Part shown: positions 10,763 to 25,700 of the stretch, piece by piece
How positions within the stretch are numbered: position 1 is the stretch's first letter
Layout of the letters: every line of letters begins with the position of its first letter
Assembly: GCF_004210375.1 (NCBI RefSeq)
Contig: NC_134834.1
Span: 157,499,290 to 157,563,289, forward strand
Source of the DNA: Tachypleus tridentatus
Lineage: Eukaryota; Arthropoda; Merostomata; Xiphosura; Limulidae
Length of the DNA: 64,000 nucleotides
Reading direction: 5' to 3'
The notes under the pieces: model-generated
What the model saw: only the letters and a program-made list of their open reading frames with translations
Databases searched by the model: none
What the model was told of the DNA's origin: nothing
Program-made: the position numbers and the translations under genes

Positions 10763-13700
10763 TCACACATTCAACAGTTGAAGATCACATCCAAGACGTT
10801 GGATAACATATTCAGGCATACAGAACACTGGATTAACTTCTTTAAGTGTCTGATCTCCTAACAGTGATAATCCAGCCAGTCCAAATAATGTGTGGAAAGG
10901 ATCAACCTACAACAAGAAGCAACATAACAGAATATACCAGCTAGTCCATACAGTTTGAAGAAATCTAGAATAGCATAACATAAGATATATCAGCTAATTT
11001 ATGTACTATGAGGAAAGGGTATAACTACAAAAACACAATGTATATACCAGCTAATTCATAAAGTGTGAGGAAAGTTGTTAAAAACTATGACAAAACATAC
11101 TTACTGGTTAAAAAATATGAGGAAAGAGTCAATCTAATATTGGAAAAATTTAATGAGATACATCAGTCACCAGTTTAAAAAAAAAAAGTGTATTTTGGAA
11201 AATGTCAGTCAATGAAACATTTATTAGAAATGTAAAAATATTTATGTAAGAACTTTTTTCTTAAATATAACTCAGTAATGCATAATAATTATACAACCTC
11301 AAGGGAAATGCTAATTTCATTTGATAATACTAAGGAAGTTGGTATTTTAGTGCAGATTGGGAAAGTGTTGCACAGGAAGAGATACTATAATGTGTGATAG
11401 ATTTCTATACAATATTTCGTGAAGATTAGTTGAGGGATTAAGACAATACATGTGTTGCTTGTATTACAGCTCTTTGATAACTGATATTTCTAGTAACTGG
11501 TTCAGAGAATTTCTCATATGTTAGAAGAATTAACATACAAAAGAAGAAGTTTTATTATTATAGTGGTAAATTAATTAGTGGAACATAACTCTAATTATGG
11601 GAAAAAATCAGGAAGACAGAGATTTTTAAAAAGTCACAGAATAAAGTAAAAGGACTGATTATATCAAACAACTGTACGATCTCAGATTAACTGAACAACT
11701 CCACATATTCTCACACTTTAGATAAAAAGCACGATTTACCACATTTATTAATTCAAACTGCACATTTAACCTGTATTTAAGTATACTTTGAGTTATTTTA
11801 TTTTAAGATATTCAAAATTTTCTTCATAGCATCACTTGTTGAATTCTACAAAATAAAGACAGCAGAATTATTTAATAAAAAACAAGAGAAAATGTAAAGC
11901 AGGATCACTGTCAGACAATACAAACACTTATCAACAATTACAGATATTCTGTAAATTTAAAGCAAGTGATGGCAGATTGTAGGTCCATTTTGAAGATGTC
12001 TTTAAGTAGTTGACTACATATTTTGAAGAATGAGTATAACAAAGCTAATTATACGTTTCAAATATTTAATTTTTTGATACCATGGTTCCACCCACAAATG
12101 GATTGTGAGACACAATGGTAATAATAAAAGAAATGTTTGTGAAACATATAATGTCTATGTTTTCCTAAATTCTATAATTATGGAATTTCAACACATAATA
12201 ATGGCTATAAGTATCAGTTATGCACACTTTTGACTTAATCATTCATACACTTATCAGAAAAATAAAATCATACATGCACTTGAAAGTGTAAACTGAAACA
12301 GATGATGTTTTGTTTAGAATAATTACTGCTTATACTGCTGCTGGTCTCACTCTTATAACATGCAGTTGCAATTTACAGGCAAGATGCTATTAGTTTTTAA
12401 AATAGATCAATTACACACTGAACTGACCAAAATATAGGCTATTTTAGGGATATATACCTTGCAGACATGCTATGCTATAATCATATAAAACCAAATATGG
12501 GTATATACTTTAAACATACTGTTTCCCACCTTCTATCTCTCAATACAAAATAATCTTTCTTATCTTGGAGCTGACAATACTCATGTGTCTACATCAGAGC
12601 ATATGTATGACAGATATGACTAAGAACCAACTTTTATATTTTAAATCAAAAGTAAAATGGGGAATTACAGGCTTTTTGAATAGTTATACAGGTCTTAAAG
12701 GTTCTTATAAAAATTTTTTGGTGTATTTAAACATAATACAATGAATATCATTATGGAGTAACAATTCTTGGTAGGTGCACCAATGGATTAATGGTCAATC
12801 AGTTCAACATGGCTACCTATCATGTCAGTATCGGTCCACATTCTAAGGATGACACAATACAGCTGTTCAATATTCAACAGATGTAGTATCTAGAATGATA
12901 CACAAATCACTTTAGGTAACCCCTCAATTAAAAAATTAAGGGAGTCATCCAAAAGCATTTGTAGTCCTGTTAAACACTGGATTATCATTGCATCATCTTT
13001 AGGATGCAGGTCATCATTGAAACAAATGATAATCTGAACTCAATCAGCAGATGTAGCACACACTGGGGATCATGGATTCATGTGTCTGTGATCTCATTAG
13101 TTTGTGTTGATTAATATTACTTTTATTATTTAAACATGCCACAACAGAAGCTGTATTTTGTAACAGCCATTAATATGAACTTCCGACCAGCATTATAAGG
13201 TGCATTTGAAAACTGAGGCAAATAAATATTTCCATCTGCTTATATGTTTAAGCAAAGGCTGATAAAATTATTGCAAAAATAAGGAATTTTAATATATATC
13301 GATATCTGTCGAGTTATTAACAAATATATACACGTGAAACAAAGTTGACCTCATGATTTATTTTATAATACCTTATTATTCTTTCAAGATAACTAATCAT
13401 TCTAGAAAGAAGATAAACTCTGAATCATACAAGCAACTATTAAATATATTTAGAGAAACAGCTATAAAACAGTTTTCCTACCACATCACCTGGTCGGTCA
13501 GCAAAACCTCCTGTTTCTTCATCTTGACAAGCCAAGATAAATTTTACAAGTTTTTCCTGTAAACATAAAACTATTCAAACCACCATATATCATTTACAAA
13601 TTAAAGTAAGTTTGTAAAATTGTTTTCCATTGTATCATGTGCTTATCTACTAATTTGAAACAGATTAGTTTGTTACCAGGGATAAACAATAATTTGAGGT

Positions 13701-16700
13701 TAAATTTTTGTGTTTTTTTTGGTTGTTAAAAATTATTGCATGATATATATATTTAAAATATCTATTTCAAAAAACTTAAAACTCACTTTAACGAAAAGTT
13801 ACTTTCATTATGACTTGTAAAGTCGTAGATGTCTATAAAGCATGTAAAAATGTATAGCATACGTCCAAAAAAACGTTTATAATTGTGTATTTTTTTGTTT
13901 AGAAAACTTCTAGTGTGTGTAAGTATGTCTTTTAAAGTGTTTGAAATGTGTAGCTCATGTCCATGAATCAAGATATTCCATTTCTTCAGTAAAGCATCCT
14001 CCTTTGGCCAAGTGTTAAATCTTTGCTAAAGAAGTGAAACATTTTGGTTTAAGATCTCATTTTAGTTACCTGAAGTTTAACTGAAAAACACAGTTTAAGT
14101 TTACAATATACAAGGGTTGTCAGAAAAACATTTATGGCCTGACCTAAAAATATTAAGTTTGAATTTTTTTTTATGAGTATGTAACACATTTATTTTAAAA
14201 TGCCATGGAAAAGGTCAATCGTGATAGTCTGTTAAAGAAACTGACACTGCAGGTAATCCATAAAGACATAGAAGCACTGTTAGGAGAGGATACTCCAGTA
14301 TATTCAACAGTGAAGAAATGATTTACTGAATTTAAGAACAGTAAACAATCATGTAAAAGATGATTTGAAGTCAGGTCAGTTGTTGACATTGATCACAACA
14401 TAAAATGAAGACAAAGTTTATGATTTGGTTATATATGACAGAAGAACTCCATTAGAAAGTTATCAGAATTGGGAATCAGTACAAGTATTATTACAAACAT
14501 TTTTAAATGACAGTTTGAGCATGAGGAAGGTTCATACCAGATGGATTCCAAATTATATTGTCATCTAAGCAGAAATGGATCCAAGTTGTTGAAAGCCAAT
14601 TTATACTACAAAAGTTTTAATAGATTCATAACTATAGATGAAACATAGTTGCACCACTTAGACCCAGAGACAAAAGTGCAAAGTTTGCAATGAAAACACC
14701 CAAGCTCACCCACCCTAAAAATGTTCAAGTTACAACCCTCTGCTGGGGAAGTCATGGAATCATTTTTTTAGGATACCGAATGCATTTCACTGATTGATTA
14801 ATTGGAAAGGAGCCAAAGCATTACAAAAGATTGTTATGCATCCTTAATCAACGACTGGCATCAAGAAATCACAGAAAAGGGAAAAGGATTACTCAAAAAA
14901 AGTGTATCTTCCATCAGGACAATGTCCCAAGTTCATAAATTATATGTTGCTTTCAATGGTATCCATAATGTAGGCTTCAGATTACACAGTCACCTCTTTT
15001 CCTCACTGAATTTAGCTCCAAGTGACTTTTCTCTCTTCTCCAAACTTTAAAATATTTCTGAAAAGTGAAAGATATCAGAATGATGATGATTTTGTCCAGT
15101 TAGGGCTTGAAGATTGAGAAGAATTTTTTTCAGAAGGGCTTAAAAATCTTAAAGCACTGCTGGCTCAAGTGTATAGATTCAGGAGGAGATTATATTGACA
15201 AGTAAATCATTGTTGAAAGTGTCTCATTCTTTTACAGGTAAGGCCATAAACTTTGAATACCCTTCATATTTAAAATTTGTAATTTTATCTACAAAATACC
15301 CAAAATAGATACCTTGTCTATCAAATACATATAATGTTTAGTTTCAATCTACACAAACTGCAAAAGACATTTATGAAAAAATACATAGCTCACATATAAA
15401 ACAAATATTTGGAATGTATCACTGTAACAAAAATTTTAGTAATTTTAATACTTGTACACATTACTAAAAATATTTTGATATAAATTTTAATAGAAGTATT
15501 TCCAACTACAGATATAAGATTTTACGATTACAAACTCCTAATAAAACTCAATGTTTTAGTATGCAATTTTAGTAGTTAGTTTGACATTTCAACTTGCCTT
15601 GTCTATCCAGTGTAGTCTTCCCAGAATTTTTAATGAGGACAAAACCCACCATGAATAACAAACATCAGGTAATTTTTCTGGACGTCCTGGAAGAAAATAT
15701 ATTTAAATTAAAAATTCTAACACAATTCAAACAGCTTGTTGGTCTTTAGTTAGACCCTGAATATGGTTCTAATATTTGTTGAATCTTTAACAAAACCTCT
15801 CACCACTTAATCTCATTAAGCACTAATAAAAAAGATATGAACAAGCAAAAACAATGCACAAAAATTTCATTCACGAAACTTGGGAAATTTATATGATCAA
15901 ACAAGTTAATAGATCACACCTAGAGAATCAAACCAACTTGAAGGTTTTTCAAAAAGTAAACCTTTCTTTTGCCAGTCAAACAAATCAGTGTACTGATCAA
16001 TATTAGTAGATGAAACCACTCATTACCTACGTAAAAAATAAAATAAATCTCAGCAGAAATTAGTGAGATTAATTGCACTACTTACAGACTTAATGTAACT
16101 TGAATACTATTAGGAGAGCTGTAATTAACAAATCACAGGTAGTTTGGTGCATAAATAATTGATAAAAATGTGACAACAAAGGATCAACAAAAATAGTTCT
16201 CAGCACTAATTTGAAGAGAGGTTTAAAGTACCTCAAAAAACATGATTATAACAGCTGTCACAGCATTATGGGAGCTCTCAAAGCAAATTTCATGAAAAAT
16301 ACAAAATAATTATAAATTAATTTTTCTTTTTTTGGTATGATTGCACATTCTAACAAACAAACACTATTTATTCTTGCAGCTAGAGTTAAAACCTTTCAAA
16401 TCTGAGATTTTTTTTATACATTTCCCTAATAAATGCTTTAAGATGCTCTCAGAGTATACAAAAGGCCATTTATGCAGCACACATGCTCAAAATTACATAA
16501 CCATACTTATCCTATTGTGAATAATGTAATTAATTAATGTTTCTTATTTAACCTAATTACGTTTTACATTTTAGTAACATTTATAACAATAAATAAAAAA
16601 ATGAATGTAAAAAAACAATAAATTTAAAATTTTAGGTTGAGTTTCTGTTCTTTTGGCTTTCAGATCTTGAGTTACCATAATTTCATGTTTTTGTAACAAT

Positions 16701-19700
16701 GACAGAAGGATATATTTATTTTTATTTATTTCAAATATGCAGTTTAGAACAACATTATCATGCACTAAAAACATAATGTCCCAGAACTAATATAATTTAA
16801 GTGGTTTTTTTAATTAACCTTTAAATGTGTTAAACAAACTCCATTAACTGGTGAATCCAATTTTCTACATCAGCAAGTAATGAAATTGAAGCAAATAGTT
16901 CAAAAGTTATCATCAGAAGGAGCTAGCTTCATAAAGCATTTATTAACCTAAAACCATTTCTTTCTACAGGGTGTTCAGAAAGTCACTGTGCACTTATATA
17001 TTTATTAACAGACATGTTTCAATATAGAATAAAGAAAGTAAATATGAATGACAATTATAAACAATGTTGAAAGTGACCCCTGTTGGCATCAATGCAGACC
17101 TGGATCCTTCTTATTTTGTTTCTAAACACAGCTATCAGTTGCTGGCTTGAAATAGACTGAATAAAATATGATTACAAAACTGCACAGTGACTTTTTAAAC
17201 ACCCTGTATTTGTCATAGATAATCCAACAGCAAACATCAGGAAGAATTACTGACATTTTTCGAAAGTTGCATTATAAGAGGGTGTGGCATGTAGGTTTGG
17301 CTTTCTTGCTTGTATTTCAATAAATAAAGAAGTTAGAAACTGGAATTATAGCTTAGCAATACAAATGATATGAGTGCAATTTGTAACAAATCAGATCATA
17401 CATTGGTAGAACGAAAATCTAAAATATAGAATTTGAAGGAAGTGTTATGTATTACAGAAAAGTAAAGACTGAGAAAGTTATTTAAATATTTTCTTTTCAA
17501 ATTAAGAAATTGAAACTTATATAATATTAAACTTTGGTTGGTTTTGAATTTTGCACAAACCTACATGAGAGCTATCTGCATTAGCCATCCCTAAATTGGC
17601 AATGAAAGACTAGGGGGAAGGCAGTTAGTCACCACCACCAACTCTTGGTCTACTCTTTTACCAATGAATAGTGGGATGGACCATCACATTATAATGCCCC
17701 AGGGCTAAGAGGGCGAGCACGTTTAGTGTGACAGGGATTTGAACCTGCGACCGTCAGATTACGAGTCGAGTGCCTTAACCACCTGGCCATGCTGGGACTA
17801 TTAAACTTTGAATTATAAAATACATTTTGATGACAAGTTTACTGACATACAATGATAGAGTTGTTTAATTAAATGTTGAATACAACTCTGTAAAAAAGTT
17901 GTGACACGCATTTTGACCTACTCATAACTCATATGGTTTAAAATGTTCAATTACTATATTTTAATACAAAAATATTTGAAGATATGAAACATTTTTACAG
18001 CTTCTTATATACATATAAATTACTTCCCTAACTGATCCATTAATTTACACTGGTTTTAAGTAACCTTTACATAATTTGCAACTACTTCAATTACATACAC
18101 AAAAATTGCTTAACTTTAATTATATTCTTATTTTAAAAGTTAACATTCTACCTACATTTTTAAGTTCTTTTGAGCTACACAACTTTCTCATTATTAAACT
18201 TTTTATCAAATCTTGCATCAACCACATTAATTTATTTAATATTCTTCTACTGATACTAAAGGATATAAAATTCAGGCTTATTCACTGGATTATGTAATGT
18301 AATATATTTTGGGCAATTATTATATTACTCCAGATAATAATGTGAACTAGTTGGATTTGTATAAAAACACGTGTTTCTAATGTTTTATTTTTAATAGCCC
18401 TATTTAGCATATTTTTAAAAAATCTGTGGATTATTTTACTTTGATGTTAATTTTAATAAATATTTCATATTTATTCAAGAAAGCTGTAAAAATTACTTTA
18501 TTGTAATGCAATCAGTATTTAAACTGTAGAGGACAGTAAGGAGAAAAAGATGATACAATTTTTTGTTTTTTCTAATAAAGGAAAATGTTTTATTGCTAAG
18601 ATTTAGTTTGTTCTCATTGTAAAAGTTATTTTGTTTCTCGCTTCATTCCAAGTAACATGTACAGATGTGAAACTGATATGGAATAACAACTAATTTCATT
18701 TGCTTTTAATAATTTACTCTATACATACATGTCCAAAAACAGAAATCATTTATGAAAGAAATTAGTTTAATCTCTGCATGTGTTTTACAAGATCAACAGA
18801 ACTTTCCAGCTTATTACATGTCCAAAATTAGCATACCAAAATATATCACCAAACACATTTTAAATTCACCCCCCCAAATTGGCACATACACACAGGTTAA
18901 AGGCTATGTCATCACATTTATTGACTAGTATTCAAAATTTCATTGATCTACTATTTTACAAATGTATATCAGATTATAGATAATTCAAATGTTAGTATTA
19001 CCCATTAGTGAATTTAATTTAAAAGGATATATTAAAAAGAAATCTTCAATATCGAGTTTTGTGTGTCACATGCTATGCTGAATGCAGCATTGATTCAAAT
19101 TAGATGTTTGTGATGTCCAAATACAAAGCCTATAGTTCATTATGAATTAGAAACTCAAATTACCGATACTGAAGAGCTAGAATCTAAAACAAGAACCTCC
19201 TATCTTTTCTATTTACCGAGATGTTGCTGCATTCACTGAAACACATATAACAACTCTGCCCAACCTTTTCTACTTTTGAAAATGCTTACACACATCTATT
19301 TCTATGTATGGTGTGTGAATAACCAATCAAAATCTCAGAAAGTCCCCCTAGTGGCTTTCTCAGCCTCTATGAAGTATTTGAGTGGGAAACTTTCTTTTCA
19401 TGCTATATTCCAAGCTTAAAATTTCATTTTTTTTTATACTCAAATACAGTTTAGTTACTGAGCTTGATAAATCACAGTGGAATTTTATGATTGCTTGGTT
19501 GGTTGTTTAGCATATTTTTGGCAAAAGGCAACTAGACTATCTGTGCCAAACAACCAGTAAAAACATAAAAGTAGTTTTATAATATGTAAAAATAAATAGA
19601 GATTAAAAACTAAACAATATCTAAGTGTCAGATATAAGAAACTCAAATTAAATATTATCAATGACTTCAGTTGGTCAATGGGGTTCATCATCTTCAAGGT

Positions 19701-22700
19701 CAAGGTCCTGGCATAACCACAGACTCGTGGTCAAGTTTGGATCAAATGACGGCATGATAGATCTTGAGTATAGAAAACTGATCCACTCCCCAAGAGGTGG
19801 AAGAGAGGAAGTGGAGGATGTTCATTGCCCTGATACATTTGAAACCTAGCTACTTTATGTAAGGAATGAAAGTAAACTTGTGGCCAAAGATAAGCTCCAA
19901 GAACTTTGCCTCATGGACCATGAGAACAACAACAACATCACTAAGTCATAGCTCAGGATTGGGGTGTAGATGCTGGTAGTGGCAAAAATACATGCAAATG
20001 GTTTTGGAAAAAGAAAAACTGTTTGCTGTAATCCACTTTAACAAGTGAAGGAAGGCAGTCTGAGCTGCTTCTCAATAAACTCTATACTCGACACAAGATT
20101 TGAAGTTGTTGACATAGATCCTGTTTTCAACAGCAAGAGGAAGCTGGATAATGATGGCACTGACTTTGATTATAAAATGTGACACTCAAGACTTAGCCGT
20201 GAAGGATTTCAAGTTCTTGTAGACTTGGAAATCTCCATTGAGATAAAAATTATGAATAAAAGTGGGCAAATGGCCACTCAACTCCTGTGAATGGAGGTTT
20301 AACATAATGCCATACCTCCATATAGTGTCCTAAGTCTTCTCAAGATCAAAGAAGACAGAACAAGACTCTCTCTCAAGGAAGGCTTCCCTGATTGATGTTT
20401 CAAGTTGAATAGTTGGTCCAAGGTGGAGTGCTGTTGACAGAAACCATACTGGGTGAATAAGAGGAGGTTGTTTGATTCAAGAAATCAAGGCCTTAATGTC
20501 ACCAGGTTAGAACAGAAACTTTAACAGTTCATTGTATTAAAGGAACCATTATTACTTATGTGGATAAGAAATGGGTAGAGAGCCCTTCTGTTTATGACCA
20601 CAGTTTTTCTTCAGTAGAAGGAGGTCTGTTGATATTTGTGGACCCGACCAGACACTGGAAGCCTGAGCTGAAGGAAGTGGACCTTGGCAGTCAATGAAAG
20701 GAACAGTGAGGAAAGATATAGAAGACATGAACTTGTCAACTTGTTTTTCCATAGAGAGCAAAAACTTTACATGGTTTGAGAACTACTCTGTTGGAGGCAT
20801 GGAAAGATTTGTCTGCACTCCCACTATAGTAGTGAAATGTAGTGCAGTAGTATTTGTCCAAGATGGAGTGTGGAACAATACCTTTCAAGCCTCAGGGTAA
20901 AAAATGTTATGGACAATAAGCAAATATTGTACCTCTTTCTCCTCTATTCACATACGCCAAGATCAGTAGTAAGGGGGGTGGGAGCCACCACAATTGAAGC
21001 ATTGAAAATCCAGTTAACACTTGTAGGTGTCAAGATGTTTTTTACTGTCCAAACCTCTGACACTGGAAACATCTGAGAGGGTGAGGAACACCTTGCCACA
21101 CCTTACAGTTCAGATGACCTGCTTTAAGAGAGGTTTACATTCACCCATTTAGGGCAAGACTGGTAGTAAGAGGGGTGAAAATCACCACAATTGATGCAGT
21201 TATGGTTGACACTTGTAGGCAATGTAAGCATAAAAATTAATATACTTGTTGGTAACATACTTTAGTTCTCACAAGTGGAGATACAGTGAAAAGGAGAAAT
21301 GACTTAGCTGGAGAAACCAGCAAGGATCTCTGATTCCAGGATGTTCTTCAAATCCATCCCAACAATCACTTCTTGAGAGGAATTCAAAGTAGCCTGCTGA
21401 GTAATCTTAATATGTATATCCCCAATGGTCTTCAACCTCAGGAGGAGTTTGCTATGCATAAGTGTAGATGTTTTCATGAATGTTTTCAGAGTACAACATC
21501 CTGACTGACTAGGGAGAGCCAGCAAGCTCCTCTAATCCATTCGGAATGAAAAAGTGAGACATTTACCCTAAGGATTTGTCAGATAAAGAACAAAGAATTA
21601 AAAATCGAGGTATAGGTTCCAAATGTGAAGGTGATTTCTTAACAGTCATCCATGCATGGTCATTTACCGATCAGCTTTTTTTTTTTTTTTTTTGAGAATT
21701 GGGAGATCCATTATAAATAAAAACTGATTCAAAGTCCACTGACCTCACCTACCATAAATTCCTATAAGAGGATGCCAAAACATCTACACTGCAGTAACTC
21801 CAGTGCTTTGTAAGCACAATACTCAAACACCAGCATCAGACACAATCTCCACAATACCTGTAGAGTACACCCAACATTGGTACTCAGTTGTGCTAGCCCA
21901 AAAGAATCAGCTGATTGACTTTGGGGAGCTACTCCAAAGCCACCTGTTTACAATAATTTAAAGCCAAATTGGTGTGCTACAGTGCCCCAGACACCACTCA
22001 ATCACCAGTATCATCTCCTCCCCTTCACAGGTCACCACATACAGCTAACTTTCTCTGGGAGGTTCCCTCATCACGTACAGGAATCCACCACAAGGGGGGA
22101 GGGAATTCTATGGTATTGATACAGTAATTTATGACCAACTATTTGTGGGATTCCTTTGGAAAAAAGTAATAAGCAATATATATAGTTATTAAATAACCTC
22201 TTAATGCAGATGAAATGAGGTGATTCCACTTTCCTTCCACCACATCAAAATTAACATCATTTTTGACCACTGACATTAAAAGTTACTTGTATTAGTGCCA
22301 CACTTAGAGCTGTGGGGGGAGAATTCATTGATCACCTTTCCTTCGTGGACAAATATATGGTTGTGGAGAGCTTTTTAATAAATTAATTTTTAACATTGTT
22401 TAGAACTGATATGAATAGTAATAATCATGCCTAGATTACACTATGTAACACAAATTTTGTTCCAGGATAGTATGTGTTATTTCTTAACTGCCTATGTTCT
22501 AAAAGTACTGAAAATAGCCATTATTCCCTTCAAACTTTGCTTTTGTGACCTGGATAATGAAATATAGAAATTATCCTATTTTCTATGTAAAATGGGCAAA
22601 TTTGCACATTTTCATTTACACATGGTCTGAATAAAACAACATATGAATAAAAATTTACATGTATTTATACTAAAGTTATAAAAAATGTTTAGAAGTGAGT

Positions 22701-25700
22701 AGTTTTTCAAGATTTGCAATTGTAATGTAAATAACTTTCACGTATCAGCCCCCAAATATAGTCTCCCATCATGTATTCCTTATACGCTTCCAGGTCACAA
22801 AAGCAAAGTTTGAAGTGAAAATTAGGTCTTTTCCATTTACTTCAGGCATGAGAAACTGGGAAATAACACTTTCTGCCCAGAAACAAGAAAAAGTAAAAAT
22901 TTTGTTACATAGTGTTATCATCTGGCAAAAAATATTAGTGCACACTGGTGATCACAATTTGTTTTTTAAGATTCCTGTTCAAATCAATGTGGGAAAATGA
23001 TTACACAAATCACATCACTGTAGTCTAAGTGAAAATGCAACAAGAGAGCAAATTTCATCAACAGTAAATTAATAATTACCATTTAGTCCACCAGATGGTA
23101 ACTGTCTCTCACACAACCACCATCCTAACAGGTCAGCATTCACATAATGTAGGTTTCCTGTAATGGCTAATGTTCCTAAGCAGCAGTAAATCTAAAAATT
23201 AGAGAAGACATTTATAAACATTTTGTAAATTTTAATAGTTCTATCCAAGATTTTTCTTAAATAAAAAGATTCACTTCTTGGGTAATAATATATCTTATAT
23301 GAATTAGAAAATTGTATTTTGGGGGAAAACACAGTTTTGTGATATAACACTTGAAAACTATACAAAAGATTTGAGCTGAAAAACCTGTAATTCAAATTGA
23401 ATTACTGGATTGAATCAAGGCAATAATAAAAAAATCTAATATAAAATTCAATTTCTAAATCTCAGATTTATCAAATTATTGAGAAGCCAAATGTACACTC
23501 AGTATGTTCTACATCATTTATTACAGTGAGTGTGGTACTTGGAAAAAGTACCATGTTTTTTTGTTTTATATTAACCTAGACAGGAAAGCTACTGGAAGTC
23601 CTCTATAAATAAATGTCACTCTCATTTGTGTTTTGTTACTAAAACGTCACCAATAAATTACTGCATAAGTTTCAATATAAATAATTTTTTTTGCCATAGT
23701 CATTTTTAAAATTTCTAAATGAGGCAAACATACTTTTTACCACATAGTGAATGTCAGTTCAATTTCCTGCCATCTTTGATAGTATGACAACTTAACTTGT
23801 CACATTGTGCTTATTACAACTCCAAACTACCCAAACCATTCAAGCACACAAGCAAAGACGGCATGAAAACAATCAGCTTTATGTATCTTATGTATGATAT
23901 TTATTTATTTAGTTATTAATGTGTTTGGGTTGTTCTTTAATATTTTTTTTATTATAAGAAATATTTAGTTGATTGAAATCTAATAAAATTTCAAAGTTTA
24001 AAGACTTTCAAGTACAGTAAATCTGCTTTATTTTATGTGGTAATTACAAATGATGAAGACGCATGTTCACTTAGTTATTTTAAAATGTTTCTCAAGGATA
24101 ATGTTAGGAAAGATTTATTTTATAATCTTATACCAGCTTTCTCTGGTGATGTCTTCATAATTTGGTTTAGAAATGTCTGGAAATTAAACTCTCCATACTT
24201 TCTCTTGGTGTAGTCAATAAATTTGTAGCACCTGTGCTGTAAAAAAGATGATGCTAATATTTTGTGTATATGATATACACTCATTCTTCATCCACAGTTC
24301 TTCTTGGCAAGATTTCTTAGTATCATGAATAAAGCTTTCCAGTGTTGGTGTGTTTGTCTTTTACTTGTGTTTTAAGTAAATAAAGATTAGTTTTCACTTT
24401 TTTTTTTTACATTGAGTACAGTTTCTTCTTTTCATCTCAGACAAGTCAATTTTGCAATTTTAACCCTACGGTACACATCCTGGCTGTTCCTACTGTTACT
24501 TGTGATTACTATTTGGAAGTTAAGTTAATGAATCTGAAAATAATACAAAAGTAAGAAGTATTTCATATTTTTTACATTTTTAAATTCTAGCTTTACCTAA
24601 TTAGCTTTTCAAAGGAAAACAAAAGGTCCTTCTCGATGACGAGAAACCCACTTAAAATAAAAATGCATCTCAGAACGGATGGTATGGGCATTAACTCTTT
24701 TATTGATAAGCAGAGAACATTTTGACCTTCCTAGGTTATCTTCAGAAGATGAGATACATTTAAAAAAAAAGGTGTTTAAAAAACAAGTCAAAATTAATGA
24801 AGAAAGAGTTAGTAAACTTACCTGTCCAGCATGAGTCTCAGATCCAGGTTTACACCCAAATCCACCATCAAAGTTCATACAAGATAAGATAAACTCCACA
24901 GCAGTATCAACATTGATAGCATCAATCCTACCCTGGTGAATAGAAAAAAAAAACTCTAGTTGAAATAAAATGGCTATCAATGTGTGGTGTGCTTTACTTT
25001 TATATAACACCTTGTATAAATATGTTGAGATGTGGATATTGTTACACTATTCTATACAATAACTTAAGTTTGAAGAAAAGATTTTATAAAAAAACATTTC
25101 TCAAATTTGATTCAGTGGTAACTAGTTGTTATTACTATATGATAAAAGTAACATTTGTTTATCTGTTATGTTTTTGTTACTACACGAAAAAGAAGTTGTT
25201 TGGTGATCTGGTAACTATTTGCCATTACTGCACGATAAAAGAAATACCATTTGATCGTGTGGTAACTTTTTGTCGTTGTTACATATGGCAACTTGTCTTT
25301 ACTATAAGACAAAAGTAATGTTTATTTATCTGTTTTTTTATTATTACTACATGATAAAAGTAATGTTATTTGGTTATATGGTAACTATTTGTTAATACTA
25401 CACGATAAAAGTAATCTCAAGAAAGTTGGGACTAAGCACATACTCCTTGCCAAAGGTGTGCATAACTAAAACTGGATATTCAAGTCTAAGAAACATAAAA
25501 AAATAAAGTAAAAAATAACAGCCATTTCAGCATCTTTGGCTCTGAAACTAGCATTTAAATCGTGATCATGTTTAAAGAAAAGCCATGAGTATGGTTTAAG
25601 GTAAAGGTGATTTAAATTTTTCTGACAGTATTAAAACTTATGACGAAGAATGAATAATGCAAAAGACTACAAGTTTACAATCTCAAAGGATAGATTACAA

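Noticed and set aside
14802-15050. 82-codon plus-strand ORF
   Set aside because: It is a surviving open piece of the dead mariner transposase, not a host gene.
19661-19849. 62-codon plus-strand ORF
   Set aside because: It is the opposite strand of the decayed Jockey-like LINE.
24609-25010. 133-codon minus-strand ORF read as one gene
   Set aside because: Only 24822-24932 resembles RABGGTB; the rest is intron sequence and the hammerhead-like repeat read through by chance.
25105-25420. Possible CRISPR array
   Set aside because: Units are imperfect, contiguous and without unique spacers, in a eukaryotic intron; it is a degenerate minisatellite.
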